DNA of 64,000 nucleotides from Bradyrhizobium ottawaense (GCF_002278135.3 NZ_CP029425.2:1650001-1714000); one strand, 5' to 3'. Numbered from the stretch's first letter, positions 23,576 to 35,918 are shown. Made by a program: numbers and translations. Notes: a model not told the origin generated them from the sequence alone.

Positions 23576-24499
23576 TCAGGAAGGCCAGCGCTGCGCCTTG
23601 CTCACCACGAAGTCGCGGAACACCTGCACGCGCGCGACCGTCTTCAACTCCTCGGGATAGACAAAGTACGTATCGAGCTGGATCGAATCCGACTCGCCGA
23701 ACAGCTGCACGAGTTTGCTCTGTTCCTCGACGAGGTAGTCGGGCAGCGCCGCGATGCCGAGGCCCTGCTGACAGGCGCGCACCAAGCCGAGGATGTTGTT
23801 GACCCTGAAATAGGCTTCGCGCGGACCCGAGCCGTTGCGGCCCGCTTCGACCAGCCAGTTGCGGTTCTGCAGATGCGGCGCGAAGTTGCCGTCCGAGAGC
23901 GTGATGATGCGGTGGGAGTCGAGCTCCTCCAGCGTGCGCGGCGTGCCGAAGCGCTTGATGTATTCCGGCGAGCAGTAGGCGTGGAAGCCCATCGCGAACA
24001 GCTTGCGCTGGATGAGATCCGGCTGCGTCGGCTTGCGGGTGCGGATCGCGACGTCGGCCTCGCGCATCGACAGGTCGAGCTCCTCGTCGGTGACGATCAG
24101 CGAGATCCGGATTTCCGGATAGAGCGCGGTGAACTCGCCGAGCCGCGGGATCAGCCAGTTGATGCCGACGCCGGGGGTGGTGGTGATCTTGAGGTCGCCG
24201 CTCGGCCGCTCGCGGCTGTCGGTCAGCTTGGCGCGCGCCGCCTGGAGCTGCATGAACACGTCATGCGCGGTGCGGAACAGCAAATCGCCCTGCTCGGTCA
24301 GGATCAGGCCGCGGGCATGGCGGTGGAACAGCGAGACCGAAAGCTCCTGCTCCAGCGCCGAGACCTGGCGCGACACCGCCGATTGCGACAGGCCGAGCTG
24401 CTCGCCCGCATGCGTGAAGCTGCCAGCTTCCGCCGCTGCGTGAAACACCTTCAGCTTGTCCCAGTCCATATCTGTAAATCCGTCGCGTGTTCGGGGCAT
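23576..24499 (-). CDS. LysR family transcriptional regulator
   Basis: A 307-residue LysR-type regulator. The N-terminal winged HTH is MDWDKLKVFHAAAEAGSFTH then AGEQLGLSQSAVSRQVSALE, and the effector-binding domain starts near SGDLKITTTPGVGINWLIPR. The start is ATG 24499 (MPRTRDGFTDMDW), 6 bp after the trxB stop; ATG 24469 (MDWDKL) is an alternative. The frame is open further upstream through trxB in another phase, which is an artefact. Being co-directional and almost touching trxB suggests co-transcription. Effector unknown. Confidence 0.92.
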   Translation of the reverse strand: MPRTRDGFTDMDWDKLKVFHAAAEAGSFTHAGEQLGLSQSAVSRQVSALEQELSVSLFHRHARGLILTEQGDLLFRTAHDVFMQLQAARAKLTDSRERPSGDLKITTTPGVGINWLIPRLGEFTALYPEIRISLIVTDEELDLSMREADVAIRTRKPTQPDLIQRKLFAMGFHAYCSPEYIKRFGTPRTLEELDSHRIITLSDGNFAPHLQNRNWLVEAGRNGSGPREAYFRVNNILGLVRACQQGLGIAALPDYLVEEQSKLVQLFGESDSIQLDTYFVYPEELKTVARVQVFRDFVVSKAQRWPS

Positions 24500-24504
24500 G
24501 ATCT

Positions 24505-25470
24505 TTATTCCGCTGCCGCGCGCTCGCTGGCGCGCAGGGCCAAGAAACGTTCGGCTTCGAGAGCTGCCATGCAGCCGAGGCCGGCGGCCGTGACGGCCTG
24601 GCGATAGGTTTCGTCGGCGACGTCGCCGGCGGCGAACAAGCCGGGCACCGATGTCGCCGTCGAGTTCGGGGCGACCTCGACATAGCCCGACGGTTTGAGC
24701 TTGATCTGGTCTTTCACGAGCTCGGTCGCCGGCGCGTGGCCGATGGCGATGAAGACACCGTCGGTCTTCACGTCCGTCAGCGCGCCGGACTTGACGTTCT
24801 TCAGGCGCACATGGGTGACCTTGTTCGGGTTCTCGGTGCCGCAGATCTCGTCGACGGCGCTGTCCCAGATCACCTTGATCTTGGGGTGCTTGAACAGACG
24901 TTCCTGCAGGATGCGCTCGGCGCGGAAGTGGTCGCGGCGATGCACGATGGTGACCTGCGAGGCATGGTTGGTGAGGTACAGAGCTTCCTCGACCGCGGTA
25001 TTGCCGCCGCCGACCACCACGACCTCCTTGTTGCGGTAGAAGAAGCCGTCGCAGGTGGCGCATGCCGACACGCCGCCGCCCTGGAACTTTACTTCGGACG
25101 GCAACCCGAGCCAGCGCGCTTGCGCGCCGGTGGCGAGGATCACGGCGTCGGCGAGATAGACGTCGCCGGAGTCGCAGGTGAGGCGGAACGGCCGCTGCGA
25201 GCTGTCGAGCTTGATCACAAGGTCGGAGACGATCTTGGTGCCGACATGGACCGCCTGCTTCTCCATCTGCTCCATCAGCCAGGGGCCCTGGATCACGTCG
25301 GCGAAGCCCGGATAGTTCTCGACGTCGGTGGTGATGGTGAGCTGGCCACCCGGCTGGATGCCCTGAATCAGGATCGGCTCGAGCATCGCGCGCGCGGCGT
25401 AGATCGCCGCCGTGTAGCCGGCGGGGCCGGAGCCGATAATGACGACCTTTGCATGGACAGGGGCGGACAT
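24505..25470 (-). CDS. trxB: Thioredoxin-disulfide reductase
   Basis: A 321-residue NADPH-dependent flavoenzyme that reduces thioredoxin in the cytoplasm. FAD motif GSGPAGYTAAIYAAR at 13-27, redox-active CATC at 137-140 (SACATCDGFF), NADPH motif VVGGGNTAVEEALYL near 152-167, and the C-terminal FAD motif GLFAAGDVADETYRQAVTAA near 275-295. Length is normal. It is divergent from the Lrp-type gene (266 bp between starts) and heads a unit with LysR. Confidence 0.96.
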   Translation of the reverse strand: MSAPVHAKVVIIGSGPAGYTAAIYAARAMLEPILIQGIQPGGQLTITTDVENYPGFADVIQGPWLMEQMEKQAVHVGTKIVSDLVIKLDSSQRPFRLTCDSGDVYLADAVILATGAQARWLGLPSEVKFQGGGVSACATCDGFFYRNKEVVVVGGGNTAVEEALYLTNHASQVTIVHRRDHFRAERILQERLFKHPKIKVIWDSAVDEICGTENPNKVTHVRLKNVKSGALTDVKTDGVFIAIGHAPATELVKDQIKLKPSGYVEVAPNSTATSVPGLFAAGDVADETYRQAVTAAGLGCMAALEAERFLALRASERAAAE

Positions 25471-25736
25471 ATTGACGGACGCCTTTCACGGGGGATTCAC
25501 AGCGCGGGAGCGGAACGTGCCGGGAGGCCTCGCGGAGGCGCTGAAATATCAGAGCTAATCTAAGCCTTCTGGTGAGCTATGCAAGAATTGCATTGCCTAT
25601 CGGCGGATTTTTCCAACAAGGAACAAAAGTCGATTGCGGTGCACGCGCAATAAAATTGCGCTAGCCGCGCGGACTGGGCTATGAGGATTGCGGCAAACCC
25701 ACCAATACAGCCGCAAAGGCCAGGAGTTCCAATCAA

Positions 25737-26216
25737 GTGTCGCGGAACCTAGACGACATCGACCTGAAAATTCTCTCCGAGATTCAGGCTGACGGTCGAA
25801 TCACGAATGTCGAGCTGGCCAAGCGGGTCGGCATCTCGCCGCCGCCCTGCCTGCGTCGCGTCCGGGCGCTGGAGGAGGAGGGCTATATCCACGGCTATCG
25901 CGGCCTGCTGGACGCCCGCAAGCTCGGCTTCGACGTCACCGTATTTGCCGCCGTGCACCTGTCCAGCCAGGCCGAGGCGGACTTACGCGCCTTCGAGGAG
26001 TTCGTCCGCGCCGAGCCCCTGGTGCGGGAGTGCTGGATGCTGTCGGGCGAGGTCGATTTCATCCTCAAATGCGTCGCCCCCGACATGGCGACCTTCCAGG
26101 ATTTCGTCACGCATCTGACCGCCGCGCCCCACGTGCGCAATGTGCGGACATCGCTGGTGCTGCATAATTCGAAATACGAGGCGGCGGTGCCGCTGGACGT
26201 GAAGGGGAGGCGGTAG
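25737..26216 (+). CDS. Lrp/AsnC family transcriptional regulator
   Basis: A 159-residue feast/famine regulator. HTH: LDDIDLKILSEIQADGRITN then VELAKRVGISPPPCLRRVRA; the C-terminal RAM (effector) domain includes GFDVTVFAAVHLS near 61-73 and ECWMLSGEVDFILKC near 97-111. The start codon is GTG 25737, with CAGGAG 9 bp before it. It stands alone, divergent from trxB and convergent with greA with a shared terminator. Amino-acid response is known for the family; targets here are unknown. Confidence 0.93.
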   Translation: MSRNLDDIDLKILSEIQADGRITNVELAKRVGISPPPCLRRVRALEEEGYIHGYRGLLDARKLGFDVTVFAAVHLSSQAEADLRAFEEFVRAEPLVRECWMLSGEVDFILKCVAPDMATFQDFVTHLTAAPHVRNVRTSLVLHNSKYEAAVPLDVKGRR

Positions 26217-26322
26217 CCGCTCCAAGGTCCTGCCAGTCCCGTCATCCTGAGGTGCGGGCTGCGCTCGCAACGACGAGGGGTGAGAAAGCGTGCTCCACCC
26301 ACACAAGCAACACGCCGAAACA

Positions 26323-26349
26323 AAAAGGCCGCGCGATGCGCGGCCTTTT
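26323..26349. terminator. Bidirectional terminator between lrp-type gene and greA
   Basis: AAAAGGCCGCGC-GAT-GCGCGGCCTTTT: a perfect 12-bp stem with A-run and T-run, 29 bp past the greA stop. Confidence 0.9.
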
Positions 26350-26377
26350 GAAACGTCTCAGCGCGGGCGGCAAATTC

Positions 26378-26851
26378 TTACCGCCATTCCACCTTGGTAA
26401 TTTCATACGCCTTGGCGCCGCCGGGTGCGTTGACCTCGACGGTCGAACCCTTCTTCTTGCCGATCAGCGCGCGGGCGAGCGGCGAGGTGATGGAGATGCG
26501 GCCCTTCTTGGCGTCGGCCTCGACCTCGCCGACGATCTGCCACACCGTCTTCTTCTCGGTGTCCTCGTCGACCAAGGTCACGGTGGCGCCGAACTTGATG
26601 GTATCGCCGGACAGTTTCGAGATGTCGATGATGTCGGCGCGCGCGAGCTTGTCCTCGAGCTCGGCGATGCGGCCTTCATTGTGGGACTGCTCTTCCTTCG
26701 CGGCATGATATTCCGCGTTCTCCGACAGGTCTCCGTGCGAGCGCGCCTCCGCGATGTGCTCGATGATGCGCGGACGGTCCTCGGACTGGCGCTTCTTCAA
26801 TTCTTCCCCGAGCGCGGCAAAGCCGCCCGCTGTCATCGGAACCTTTTCCAT
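26378..26851 (-). CDS. greA: Transcription elongation factor GreA
   Basis: A 157-residue factor that enters the RNA polymerase secondary channel and stimulates cleavage of backtracked transcripts. The N-terminal coiled coil carries the tip acidic pair in [14 protein letters not shown] (about 40-53), and the C-terminal FKBP-like domain has [22 protein letters not shown] near 118-140. The start was set at ATG 26851 ([11 protein letters not shown]), after GAGAGAAGAG, which gives the standard length; the frame is open 58 codons upstream. It lies downstream of carB on the same strand (222 bp gap). Confidence 0.96.
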   Translation of the reverse strand: MEKVPMTAGGFAALGEELKKRQSEDRPRIIEHIAEARSHGDLSENAEYHAAKEEQSHNEGRIAELEDKLARADIIDISKLSGDTIKFGATVTLVDEDTEKKTVWQIVGEVEADAKKGRISITSPLARALIGKKKGSTVEVNAPGGAKAYEITKVEWR

Positions 26852-27073
26852 CTCTTCTCTCGTCCTTCGGCTCCGCGTCCCCACAACAGCGGGCGCGGCA
26901 ACCTTGATTCGTCGGTATTCCCGGCCCTGAACACGCGGCCACCGGAACGTTATGTGGGCTGGCGCCGGAACAGAACAACCACCATGGCCGGACAGTTCCT
27001 CCGGCCATTGTGGCTTCATTGCCAATCACTTAACGGATGGCTTAACCCTTAAGGCTCGGCCGTCCGCTCGCGA

Positions 27074-30538
<3,465 letters not shown>

Positions 30539-30567
30539 CAACTCTCGCCGGACTGGAATTTGGGCAC

Positions 30568-30602
30568 AAAAAAAGGGCGCGCTCCTGCGCGTCCCTTTGG
30601 CC
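30568..30602 (-). terminator. Terminator downstream of the MFS gene
   Basis: On the minus strand AAAGGGACGCGC-AGGAG-CGCGCCCTTT is followed by TTTTGTG; it lies about 80 bp after the MFS stop and 30 bp before the carB start. Confidence 0.75.
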
Positions 30603-30680
30603 GAGAGCGCGGTGGTCTCCCTCGCGCGCGGGTGGGTCTTAGACCAGATTCCGGGGCGGCGAAACCCCGAAAAACGCCCA

Positions 30681-31850
30681 TCAACCGGCAATTTTGACGG
30701 GTTTTGGCCTGGCCTGCCAGCCACGGGCGAGATGCACCAGAAGTGAGGCCGCAACGCTCATTCCACCGATCCAGCCGAGGTCGTTCGGCGAGAGGGTGGC
30801 CAGCACCGCCCCGCCCAATGCCCCGCCGATGGCGAAGCCGAGATACATGGCGGAGGCGTTGAGCGAGAGCGCGATCATCGAGGCCTGCGGCTCGATCCGG
30901 ATGATGCTGGAGACCTGGGCCGGGTAGAATGCCCAGCCCGAGATGCCCCAGAGGAAGATCGTGCCCAGCACCGCATAGTGCGCCTGGCCCGGCATCAGCT
31001 TCAGGACCACCGAGTGAAGGATCAGCGCAGCTGCCATGCCGGCGAGGCCGAGGCCCACGGTGGCGAGCGTACCGAGCCGGTCGGCAAGTAAGCCGCCGAA
31101 CATGTTCCCGATCGCGGCCGCGCCGCCAAACACCAGCAATGCAAGGCTGATTTGCGACGCATCGAAGCCGAGGCCGCGCAGCGGAACCGCGAAATAGGTG
31201 AACACGGTGAAGCCGCCGAGCGCCCATAGGATCGTGATCACAAGCGCGACCAGGACATTGCTGTGACGCGCCACCGCCAGCCGTTCGCCGAGCGAGGCCG
31301 TGTTGCGCGGCAGGCCGCGGGGCAGGCCGAGCAGCAGACCGGCGAGCGCGACGGTGCCTATCATGGCGACCATCGCAAAGGTCGCGCGCCAGCCGAGGAG
31401 GCTGCCGACGAGGTTGCCGAGGGGAACGCCAATGACAGTCGCGACCGTCAGGCCCGACGTGACCAGCGCCACCGCTCGGCCGCGCCGTTCGGGCGAGGCG
31501 ACCGCCACGGACACCGCGAGCGCCGTCGGCATGCAAAGCCCGGAGCCCAACGCCATCAGCATCCGCGAAGCCAGCAGCAGGGCGTAGCTGGAAGCCACCA
31601 TCGCGGCGAGATTTCCGGCGATGAAAGTCGCCAGCGCCAGGGCCAGCACGGTTCGGCGGTCGATATTGTTCAGCGCGACGGCCAGGATCGGCGAGCCCAC
31701 GGCATAGGTGAGGGCGTAGGCCGTGACCAATTGGCCGGCGGCGGAGACCGAAATCTGCAAATCGGCAGCGATGCCGGGCAAAAGACCCGCGATGACAAAG
31801 CCTTCGGTGCCGATCGCAAAGGCCGCCAGGGCCAGCCAGAATACGCTCAT
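30681..31850 (-). CDS. MFS transporter, DHA1-type efflux permease
   Basis: A 389-residue, 12-helix major facilitator. The sequence opens with [18 protein letters not shown] (TM1) and has the motif A-like [13 protein letters not shown] after TM2 and the antiporter motif C-like [20 protein letters not shown] near 130-150, as in AraJ/CmlR/YdhP-type drug or sugar efflux proteins. It is divergent from an ArsR-type regulator with two identical operator dyads in the 113-bp gap, so it is probably inducible by the compound it exports. Substrate unknown. Confidence 0.92.
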   Translation of the reverse strand: MSVFWLALAAFAIGTEGFVIAGLLPGIAADLQISVSAAGQLVTAYALTYAVGSPILAVALNNIDRRTVLALALATFIAGNLAAMVASSYALLLASRMLMALGSGLCMPTALAVSVAVASPERRGRAVALVTSGLTVATVIGVPLGNLVGSLLGWRATFAMVAMIGTVALAGLLLGLPRGLPRNTASLGERLAVARHSNVLVALVITILWALGGFTVFTYFAVPLRGLGFDASQISLALLVFGGAAAIGNMFGGLLADRLGTLATVGLGLAGMAAALILHSVVLKLMPGQAHYAVLGTIFLWGISGWAFYPAQVSSIIRIEPQASMIALSLNASAMYLGFAIGGALGGAVLATLSPNDLGWIGGMSVAASLLVHLARGWQARPKPVKIAG

Positions 31851-31866
31851 TGGACGATATCCCTAT

Positions 31867-31932
31867 GTTCAACGTTTATTGAACTATTGGATATGGTGGT
31901 TTGTAAGTCAATTGGTTCAAGAACTATTGAAC
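31867..31932. promoter_or_regulatory. Pair of identical operator dyads between MFS and ArsR genes
   Basis: GTTCAA-N6-TTGAAC occurs twice, at 31867-31884 and 31915-31932, 48 bp apart centre to centre. The first lies 17 bp from the MFS start, the second 32 bp before the regulator start. Size and symmetry suit an ArsR-family dimer. Confidence 0.75.
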
Positions 31933-31963
31933 ATTGCGGCCGCTTCGCTATGATTCCCGGGTC

Positions 31964-32335
31964 ATGAGCCGCACACCTCTCCACCCGACCCGCGAGCAAA
32001 TCGAATTGCCGATGGTGCTGGATTGCCTCAGCGATCCGATCCGGCTCGCCATCGTCTACCAGCTCGCCCAGCAGGAACGTGTCAGCAGCGAGCTCCGCTG
32101 CGGCGACTTCAACGGGCTCGCGGGCAAGTCCAACCTCGCCTATCACTTCGCCAAGCTGCGCGAATGCGGCGTGATGCAGACGCGCGTGGCCGGCACCAAC
32201 CGCTTCATGCGGCTGCGCCGTGAGGATCTGGACGCGCGTTTTCCCGGCCTGCTCGATGCGGTGATCAGCTCTGCCGCCAAGGATGCCGAGCGGCTTCAGC
32301 TGATGGCTGAGTGTGAAGTGGTGGAGGCAGGTTGA
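31964..32335 (+). CDS. ArsR-type winged-helix repressor
   Basis: A 123-residue regulator. The DNA-binding part runs from VLDCLSDPIRLAIVYQLAQQ through GLAGKSNLAYHFAKLRECGV to the wing (TRVAGTNRFMRLRREDLDA). The Cys37-region (SSELRCGDF) could, but need not, sense thiols or metal; the usual ArsR metal box is not evident. ATG 31964 follows a CCCGGGTC stretch; a 10-codon-longer start is possible. It probably represses the divergent MFS gene and itself through the two GTTCAA dyads. Confidence 0.87.
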   Translation: MSRTPLHPTREQIELPMVLDCLSDPIRLAIVYQLAQQERVSSELRCGDFNGLAGKSNLAYHFAKLRECGVMQTRVAGTNRFMRLRREDLDARFPGLLDAVISSAAKDAERLQLMAECEVVEAG

Positions 32336-32388
32336 GGTTTGCGCGGGCAGTCCGTCTACGCTTCCGCTGCGCTCCAGCTAGGCCGGAC

Positions 32389-32446
32389 ACGCTTCGCCCC
32401 TTCGGGTCAAGCGTGGCTGCGCCACGCGTAGCCCGAAGGCGAAGCG
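32389..32446. repeat. Long hairpin directly downstream of the tRNA-Cys-like gene
   Basis: ACGCTTCGCC...TTCGGGT...AGCGTGGC and GCCACGC...GCCCGAAGGCGAAGCGT pair over nearly 25 bp with small bulges. It starts at the 3' end of the tRNA-like gene on the minus strand and could protect or terminate that RNA. It may be one copy of another dispersed repeat. Confidence 0.65.
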
Positions 32447-32522
32447 TGGAGACCCGGCCTGGATTTGAACCAGGATGTAGAGCGTTGCACCGCCCTCGCG
32501 TAGACGCTTCCGCCACCGGGCC
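32447..32522 (-). tRNA. Unusual tRNA-Cys-like gene (anticodon GCA)
   Basis: The 76-nt minus-strand segment has acceptor arms GGCCCGG/CCGGGTC (one G-U), a perfect T arm CCTGG-TTCAAAT-CCAGG, discriminator T73 and encoded CCA. Anticodon stem AGGGC/GCTCT closes a loop GGTGCAAC of eight bases containing T33-GCA-A37. Anticodon GCA and U73 are cysteine identity features. Odd points: the anticodon loop is one base too long, the variable loop is only ACAT, and the D arm (GCG-GAAGCGTCTA-CGC) has three pairs and no central GG. It may be a degenerate gene, a regulatory tRNA-like RNA, or a specialised tRNA. Confidence 0.55.
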
Positions 32523-32576
32523 ACGGCGATCATTACCGATTGCAGTGCGACAAGCTACAACGGCTAATTGTTATGC

Positions 32577-33278
32577 TTAACGAACCAGAGGCTGCCGCGC
32601 GACGAAGGTCATGCGCCAGCGATTATGGCCGATATTGGTGTGGGCGCGCTGGACCGCGAACCCGGCCGCTCTCAGCTTGGCGGTGATCTCCTCCTCGCTG
32701 TAGCGCTGGAGCCCGATGCGCGTGCGCAGATGTCGGTAATCGGACAGCGCGGTGCTGATGAGCCCGACCAGCGCGTCCTTCAAGAAACCGTGGCGCAGGC
32801 CGAAGCCGAGCAGCGCCATGACGTCCCTGACCATGCCGACATTGGGCTGGAGGATGTCCCCCAGCACCAGCTTGCCGGAGGGCTTCAGGATACGGCGGAT
32901 GGTGAGGAGCGCGGCGTCGAGCTCCTCCGGCGCCATGTATTGCGCGACCGAGTTCATCACGACGAGGTCGATCGACTGGTCCTGCATCTTGCGGACATCG
33001 TCGAGCGAGCGGACGCGGATCTTGGTGTTCGGGGCAAACCGCGCGATCAGCCGGCCGCGCACGCCCGGCGCGGGCTCGGCGAGGATCAGCTTGCCGCAGC
33101 TACCAGCCACCTGGCTCGCCGACAGCGCCTCGCCGCAGGCATAGTCCAGCACCGTTGCGTCCGGCGAGGAGATGTAGCCGATGATGTCCCGCGCGATGAT
33201 CTGGAAGTGCAAGTCGCGATGCAGCTTGCTGACATAGATCGTATGCGTCGAGTCGTAATAATCGATCCAATCGTCCAT
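32577..33278 (-). CDS. SAM-dependent methyltransferase, class I
   Basis: A 233-residue Rossmann-type methyltransferase. Motif I is VLDYACGEALSASQVA near 43-58 (the usual ExGxGxG is DYACGEA), motif II-like LILAEPAPGVRGRL near 64-77, and the DLVVMNSVAQYM motif IV near 105-116, followed by LKPSGKLVLGDIL. Such proteins methylate small molecules or lipids; the substrate is not known. ATG 33278 (MDDWIDYYDSTH) was preferred to an upstream TTG. The tRNA-Cys-like gene lies 55 bp downstream on the same strand. Confidence 0.85.
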   Translation of the reverse strand: MDDWIDYYDSTHTIYVSKLHRDLHFQIIARDIIGYISSPDATVLDYACGEALSASQVAGSCGKLILAEPAPGVRGRLIARFAPNTKIRVRSLDDVRKMQDQSIDLVVMNSVAQYMAPEELDAALLTIRRILKPSGKLVLGDILQPNVGMVRDVMALLGFGLRHGFLKDALVGLISTALSDYRHLRTRIGLQRYSEEEITAKLRAAGFAVQRAHTNIGHNRWRMTFVARQPLVR

Positions 33279-33392
33279 GGTATTCGAAGGTCCCCGCCAA
33301 ACGGTTCCCGTCAAGGAACCGGCGCTGCCCGCCTTGCGTTAGGGGTGCGACGGCGCGCCGTCAATGTCCGCGTCCTAACAGGAAGGCTTCCC

Positions 33393-33917
33393 GTGAGCAA
33401 AACCAACAACAAGGTCTCGCCCGATCTCGATACCCCCACCGACCTGTCGCCCGACGGGGTCAAGAAGGTCTCGGAGGCGCTCAACGTACTTCTGGCCGAC
33501 GCCTTCGCGCTGTATCTGAAGACCAAGAATTTCCATTGGCACATCAGCGGCCGCCACTTCCGCGACTATCATCTGCTGCTCGACGAGCAGTCCGACCAGA
33601 TCTTCGCCACCACCGACCAGCTCGCCGAGCGCGTCCGCAAGATCGGCGGCACCACGCTGAAGTCGATCGGCCAGGTCGCAAAGCTCCAGACCATCAAGGA
33701 CAACAACGAGGACTACGTCCCGCCGCGCGAGATGCTGCGCGAACTGATGCAGGACAACAAGCACGTCGCGGCCGCGATGCGCAAAGCGCACGACGTCTGC
33801 GACGACGCCGGCGATGTCGCCAGCGCCAGCATTTTGGAAGTGTTCATCGACGAGACCGAGCGCCGGACGTGGTTCCTGTTCGAGGCCACGCGGCAGGAAG
33901 GCAGCAACGCGGCGTAG
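33393..33917 (+). CDS. dps: Dps-family ferritin-like DNA-protection protein
   Basis: A 174-residue Dps protein that forms dodecamers, oxidises Fe(II) with peroxide and binds DNA. The inter-subunit ferroxidase site is visible in KTKNFHWHISGRHFRDYHLL then LDEQSDQIFATTDQLAER (His, His, Asp, Glu). The N-terminus (MSKTNNKVSPDLDTPTDLSP) and charged ends may contact DNA. The start codon is GTG with AGGAAGG 6 bp before it. It is divergent from the methyltransferase gene. An OxyR or Fur-type site was not recognised. Confidence 0.93.
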   Translation: MSKTNNKVSPDLDTPTDLSPDGVKKVSEALNVLLADAFALYLKTKNFHWHISGRHFRDYHLLLDEQSDQIFATTDQLAERVRKIGGTTLKSIGQVAKLQTIKDNNEDYVPPREMLRELMQDNKHVAAAMRKAHDVCDDAGDVASASILEVFIDETERRTWFLFEATRQEGSNAA

Positions 33918-33928
33918 GGCGAACTGCC

Positions 33929-34016
33929 GTAGGATGGGTTAGCCGCAGGCGTAACCCACCTCTTCTGTTTCGGCGGAGACAGACGTGGTGGATTACGCTT
34001 CGCAAATCCACCCTAC
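33929..34016. repeat. Intergenic inverted repeat, family D (GTAGGATGGGTTAGC type)
   Basis: GTAGGATGGGTTAGCCGCAG at the left pairs with the GGTGGATTACGCTTCGC...CCACCCTAC right arm, with inner GTAACCCACC. Relatives lie at 61111-61199 and 61219-61303. Confidence 0.82.
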
Positions 34017-34032
34017 GCACCTTCGCTTTTGT

Positions 34033-34554
34033 CTACCGCCACAACCGCATTAACGCCCCATCCTTGCCCGTCACGGGATCAGCCGGCGGCAGCGCGACTT
34101 GTGGAATCGTCTTCAGCGCCTTGGCGTGGTTGTCCGGCGTTGCGCGCGTGATCTCCATCTTCGCGCCGGGCGGATAGGCACCGATCACGCAGAAATCCTC
34201 GCTCGCCCTGATGCATTGATGTCCGGTGCCGGCCGGCAGGATCGCGACATCACCCGCCTTGATCTCGAGCTCCTGGCCATGGTCGCCGCCGAAGCGGACG
34301 CGGGCGCTGCCGCGCGCCACGCCGAGCACCTCATGCACCGTCGCGTGGTAATGCAGATAATCGTAGACACCGTTGCGCCACGTCCCGCCCCAGCCGTTCG
34401 CTTCGAACAGGTTCTCGATGGTCTCTTCCGGCTGCTTCGGGTCGAGCTTCACCGCACCCTGGTAGACCAGGAAGGGGCGGATGTTGTTCGGCACGAGCCC
34501 ATCATCCTCGAACACGATGGCGAGCGGCTCGGCCTTGTCGCGGACGACGGACAT
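34033..34554 (-). CDS. Cupin domain protein
   Basis: A 173-residue single-cupin protein. The metal-binding motif 1 is YLHYHATVHEVLGVARG near 67-83 (HxH...E) and motif 2 is GDVAILPAGTGHQCIRAS near 103-120. Between them lies SARVRFGGDHGQELEIKAGD. It resembles the YjlB-type cupins of unknown function. The start was set at ATG 34554 with GGAG upstream. It is downstream of carA on the same strand (173 bp gap), unlikely to be co-transcribed functionally. Confidence 0.83.
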   Translation of the reverse strand: MSVVRDKAEPLAIVFEDDGLVPNNIRPFLVYQGAVKLDPKQPEETIENLFEANGWGGTWRNGVYDYLHYHATVHEVLGVARGSARVRFGGDHGQELEIKAGDVAILPAGTGHQCIRASEDFCVIGAYPPGAKMEITRATPDNHAKALKTIPQVALPPADPVTGKDGALMRLWR

Positions 34555-34727
34555 GGCGGGCTCCGGCTGCAAAAGACAGCGGGACAACATTCTATCGTGT
34601 GGAGGTGTTCCTCAACGGGTCACCTGTCCCGGACGCGCTGCAGCGTGCAACGCTGCGGCGCAGAGCCGGGACCCAGAGAGCCGCGAGTGGTAGGCCCCGG
34701 TTCAGCGGGGGCATGAGAGCGCGCGTC

Positions 34728-35918
34728 TTACGCGCTCTTCTTCTGACGCATCAGATCCGCAAAACGCTGGAACAGATAGTGCGAGTCGCGCGGGCCGGGC
34801 GATGCTTCCGGGTGGTACTGCACCGAGAACACCGGCTTGCCGTCGAGCTGGATGCCGCAATTGGAGCCGTCGAACAGCGAGATGTGGGTCTGCGTCGCGC
34901 CCTTCGGCAGCGTGGTCTCGTCGACCGCAAAGCCGTGGTTCATCGAGGTGATCTCGACCTTGCCGGTGGTCTCGTCCTTCACGGGGTGGTTGGCGCCGTG
35001 ATGGCCCTGATGCATCTTCTTCGTCTTCGCGCCGACGGCGAGGCCGAGCATCTGGTGGCCAAGGCAAATGCCGAAGGTCGGCGTGCCCGACTTGATGACG
35101 TCCCGGATCACGGGCACGGCATATTTGCCGGTCGCGGCCGGATCGCCGGGACCGTTCGACAGGAACACGCCGTCCGGCTTCATCGCCAGAATGTCTTCGG
35201 ACGAGGTCGTCGCCGGCACCACCGTCACCTTGCAGCCGACGCCGGCGAGCAGGCGCAGGATGTTGCGCTTGATGCCGTAGTCGATGGCGACGACGTTGAA
35301 CTCAGCCTTGTCCTGGCGGCCAAAGCCCTTGTCCCACAGCCACGGCGTCTCGTCCCAGGTGAAGCGCTGGCCGCTTGTGACCATCGGCACGAGGTCCATG
35401 CCCTCGAGGCCCGGCCATTCGCGCGCCTCTTCCTTCAACCCATGCAGGTCGAACTCGCCGTTCCTGGCGTGCGCGATCACGGCGTTGGGCATGCCCTTGC
35501 TGCGGATCAGCGCGGTCAGGGCGCGGGTGTCGATGCCGGAGAGGCCGATGATGCCGCGCGCCTTCAGCCACTGGTCGAGATGCTTGGTGGCGCGGTAGTT
35601 CGAGGGATCGGTGATCGCGGTGCGCAGGATCACGCCGCGCGCGCCCGGCGTCGCCGCCATGTTCACCGTCTCGATGTCTTCCTCGTTGGTACCGACATTG
35701 CCGATATGCGGGAAGGTGAAGGTGATGAGCTGGCCGGCATAGGAGGGATCGGTGAGGATCTCCTCATAGCCGGTCATCGCGGTGTTGAAGCAGACTTCAC
35801 CAACGGCGTGGCCTTCGGCGCCGAGGCCAAAGCCTTCGAGCACGGTGCCATCGGCGAGCACGAGGAGCGCGGTCGGTTTATGGTCCGGCCAGGCGGGATC
35901 GTTGTCATGTTGTGTCAT
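34728..35918 (-). CDS. carA: Carbamoyl phosphate synthase, small (glutaminase) subunit
   Basis: A 396-residue glutamine amidotransferase subunit that feeds ammonia to CarB. The N-terminal CarA domain (ALLVLADGTVLEGFGLGAEG, FNTAMTGYEEILTDPSYAGQ) is followed by a class I GATase domain: nucleophile Cys in FGICLGHQMLGLAVGAKT, and His/Glu in VQYHPEASPGP. carB lies 4.2 kb further along the same strand, with seven unrelated genes between, so the pair is split. The start codon follows CATGACACAACATGACAACG; no clear regulatory leader is visible. Confidence 0.97.
   Translation of the reverse strand: MTQHDNDPAWPDHKPTALLVLADGTVLEGFGLGAEGHAVGEVCFNTAMTGYEEILTDPSYAGQLITFTFPHIGNVGTNEEDIETVNMAATPGARGVILRTAITDPSNYRATKHLDQWLKARGIIGLSGIDTRALTALIRSKGMPNAVIAHARNGEFDLHGLKEEAREWPGLEGMDLVPMVTSGQRFTWDETPWLWDKGFGRQDKAEFNVVAIDYGIKRNILRLLAGVGCKVTVVPATTSSEDILAMKPDGVFLSNGPGDPAATGKYAVPVIRDVIKSGTPTFGICLGHQMLGLAVGAKTKKMHQGHHGANHPVKDETTGKVEITSMNHGFAVDETTLPKGATQTHISLFDGSNCGIQLDGKPVFSVQYHPEASPGPRDSHYLFQRFADLMRQKKSA

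Noticed and set aside
23485..23802. Plus-strand frame starting at ATG 23485 after a very strong ribosome-site-like GGAGGAGGGGGACAA
   Set aside because: It soon runs antisense into the LysR gene with shadow-like Arg/Ser/Pro composition. Only the first 28 codons lie in free DNA, and no family is recognisable.
24500..25489. N-terminal 330-residue extension of the LysR frame
   Set aside because: That part overlaps trxB in another phase and lacks any domain; the LysR starts cleanly after the trxB stop.
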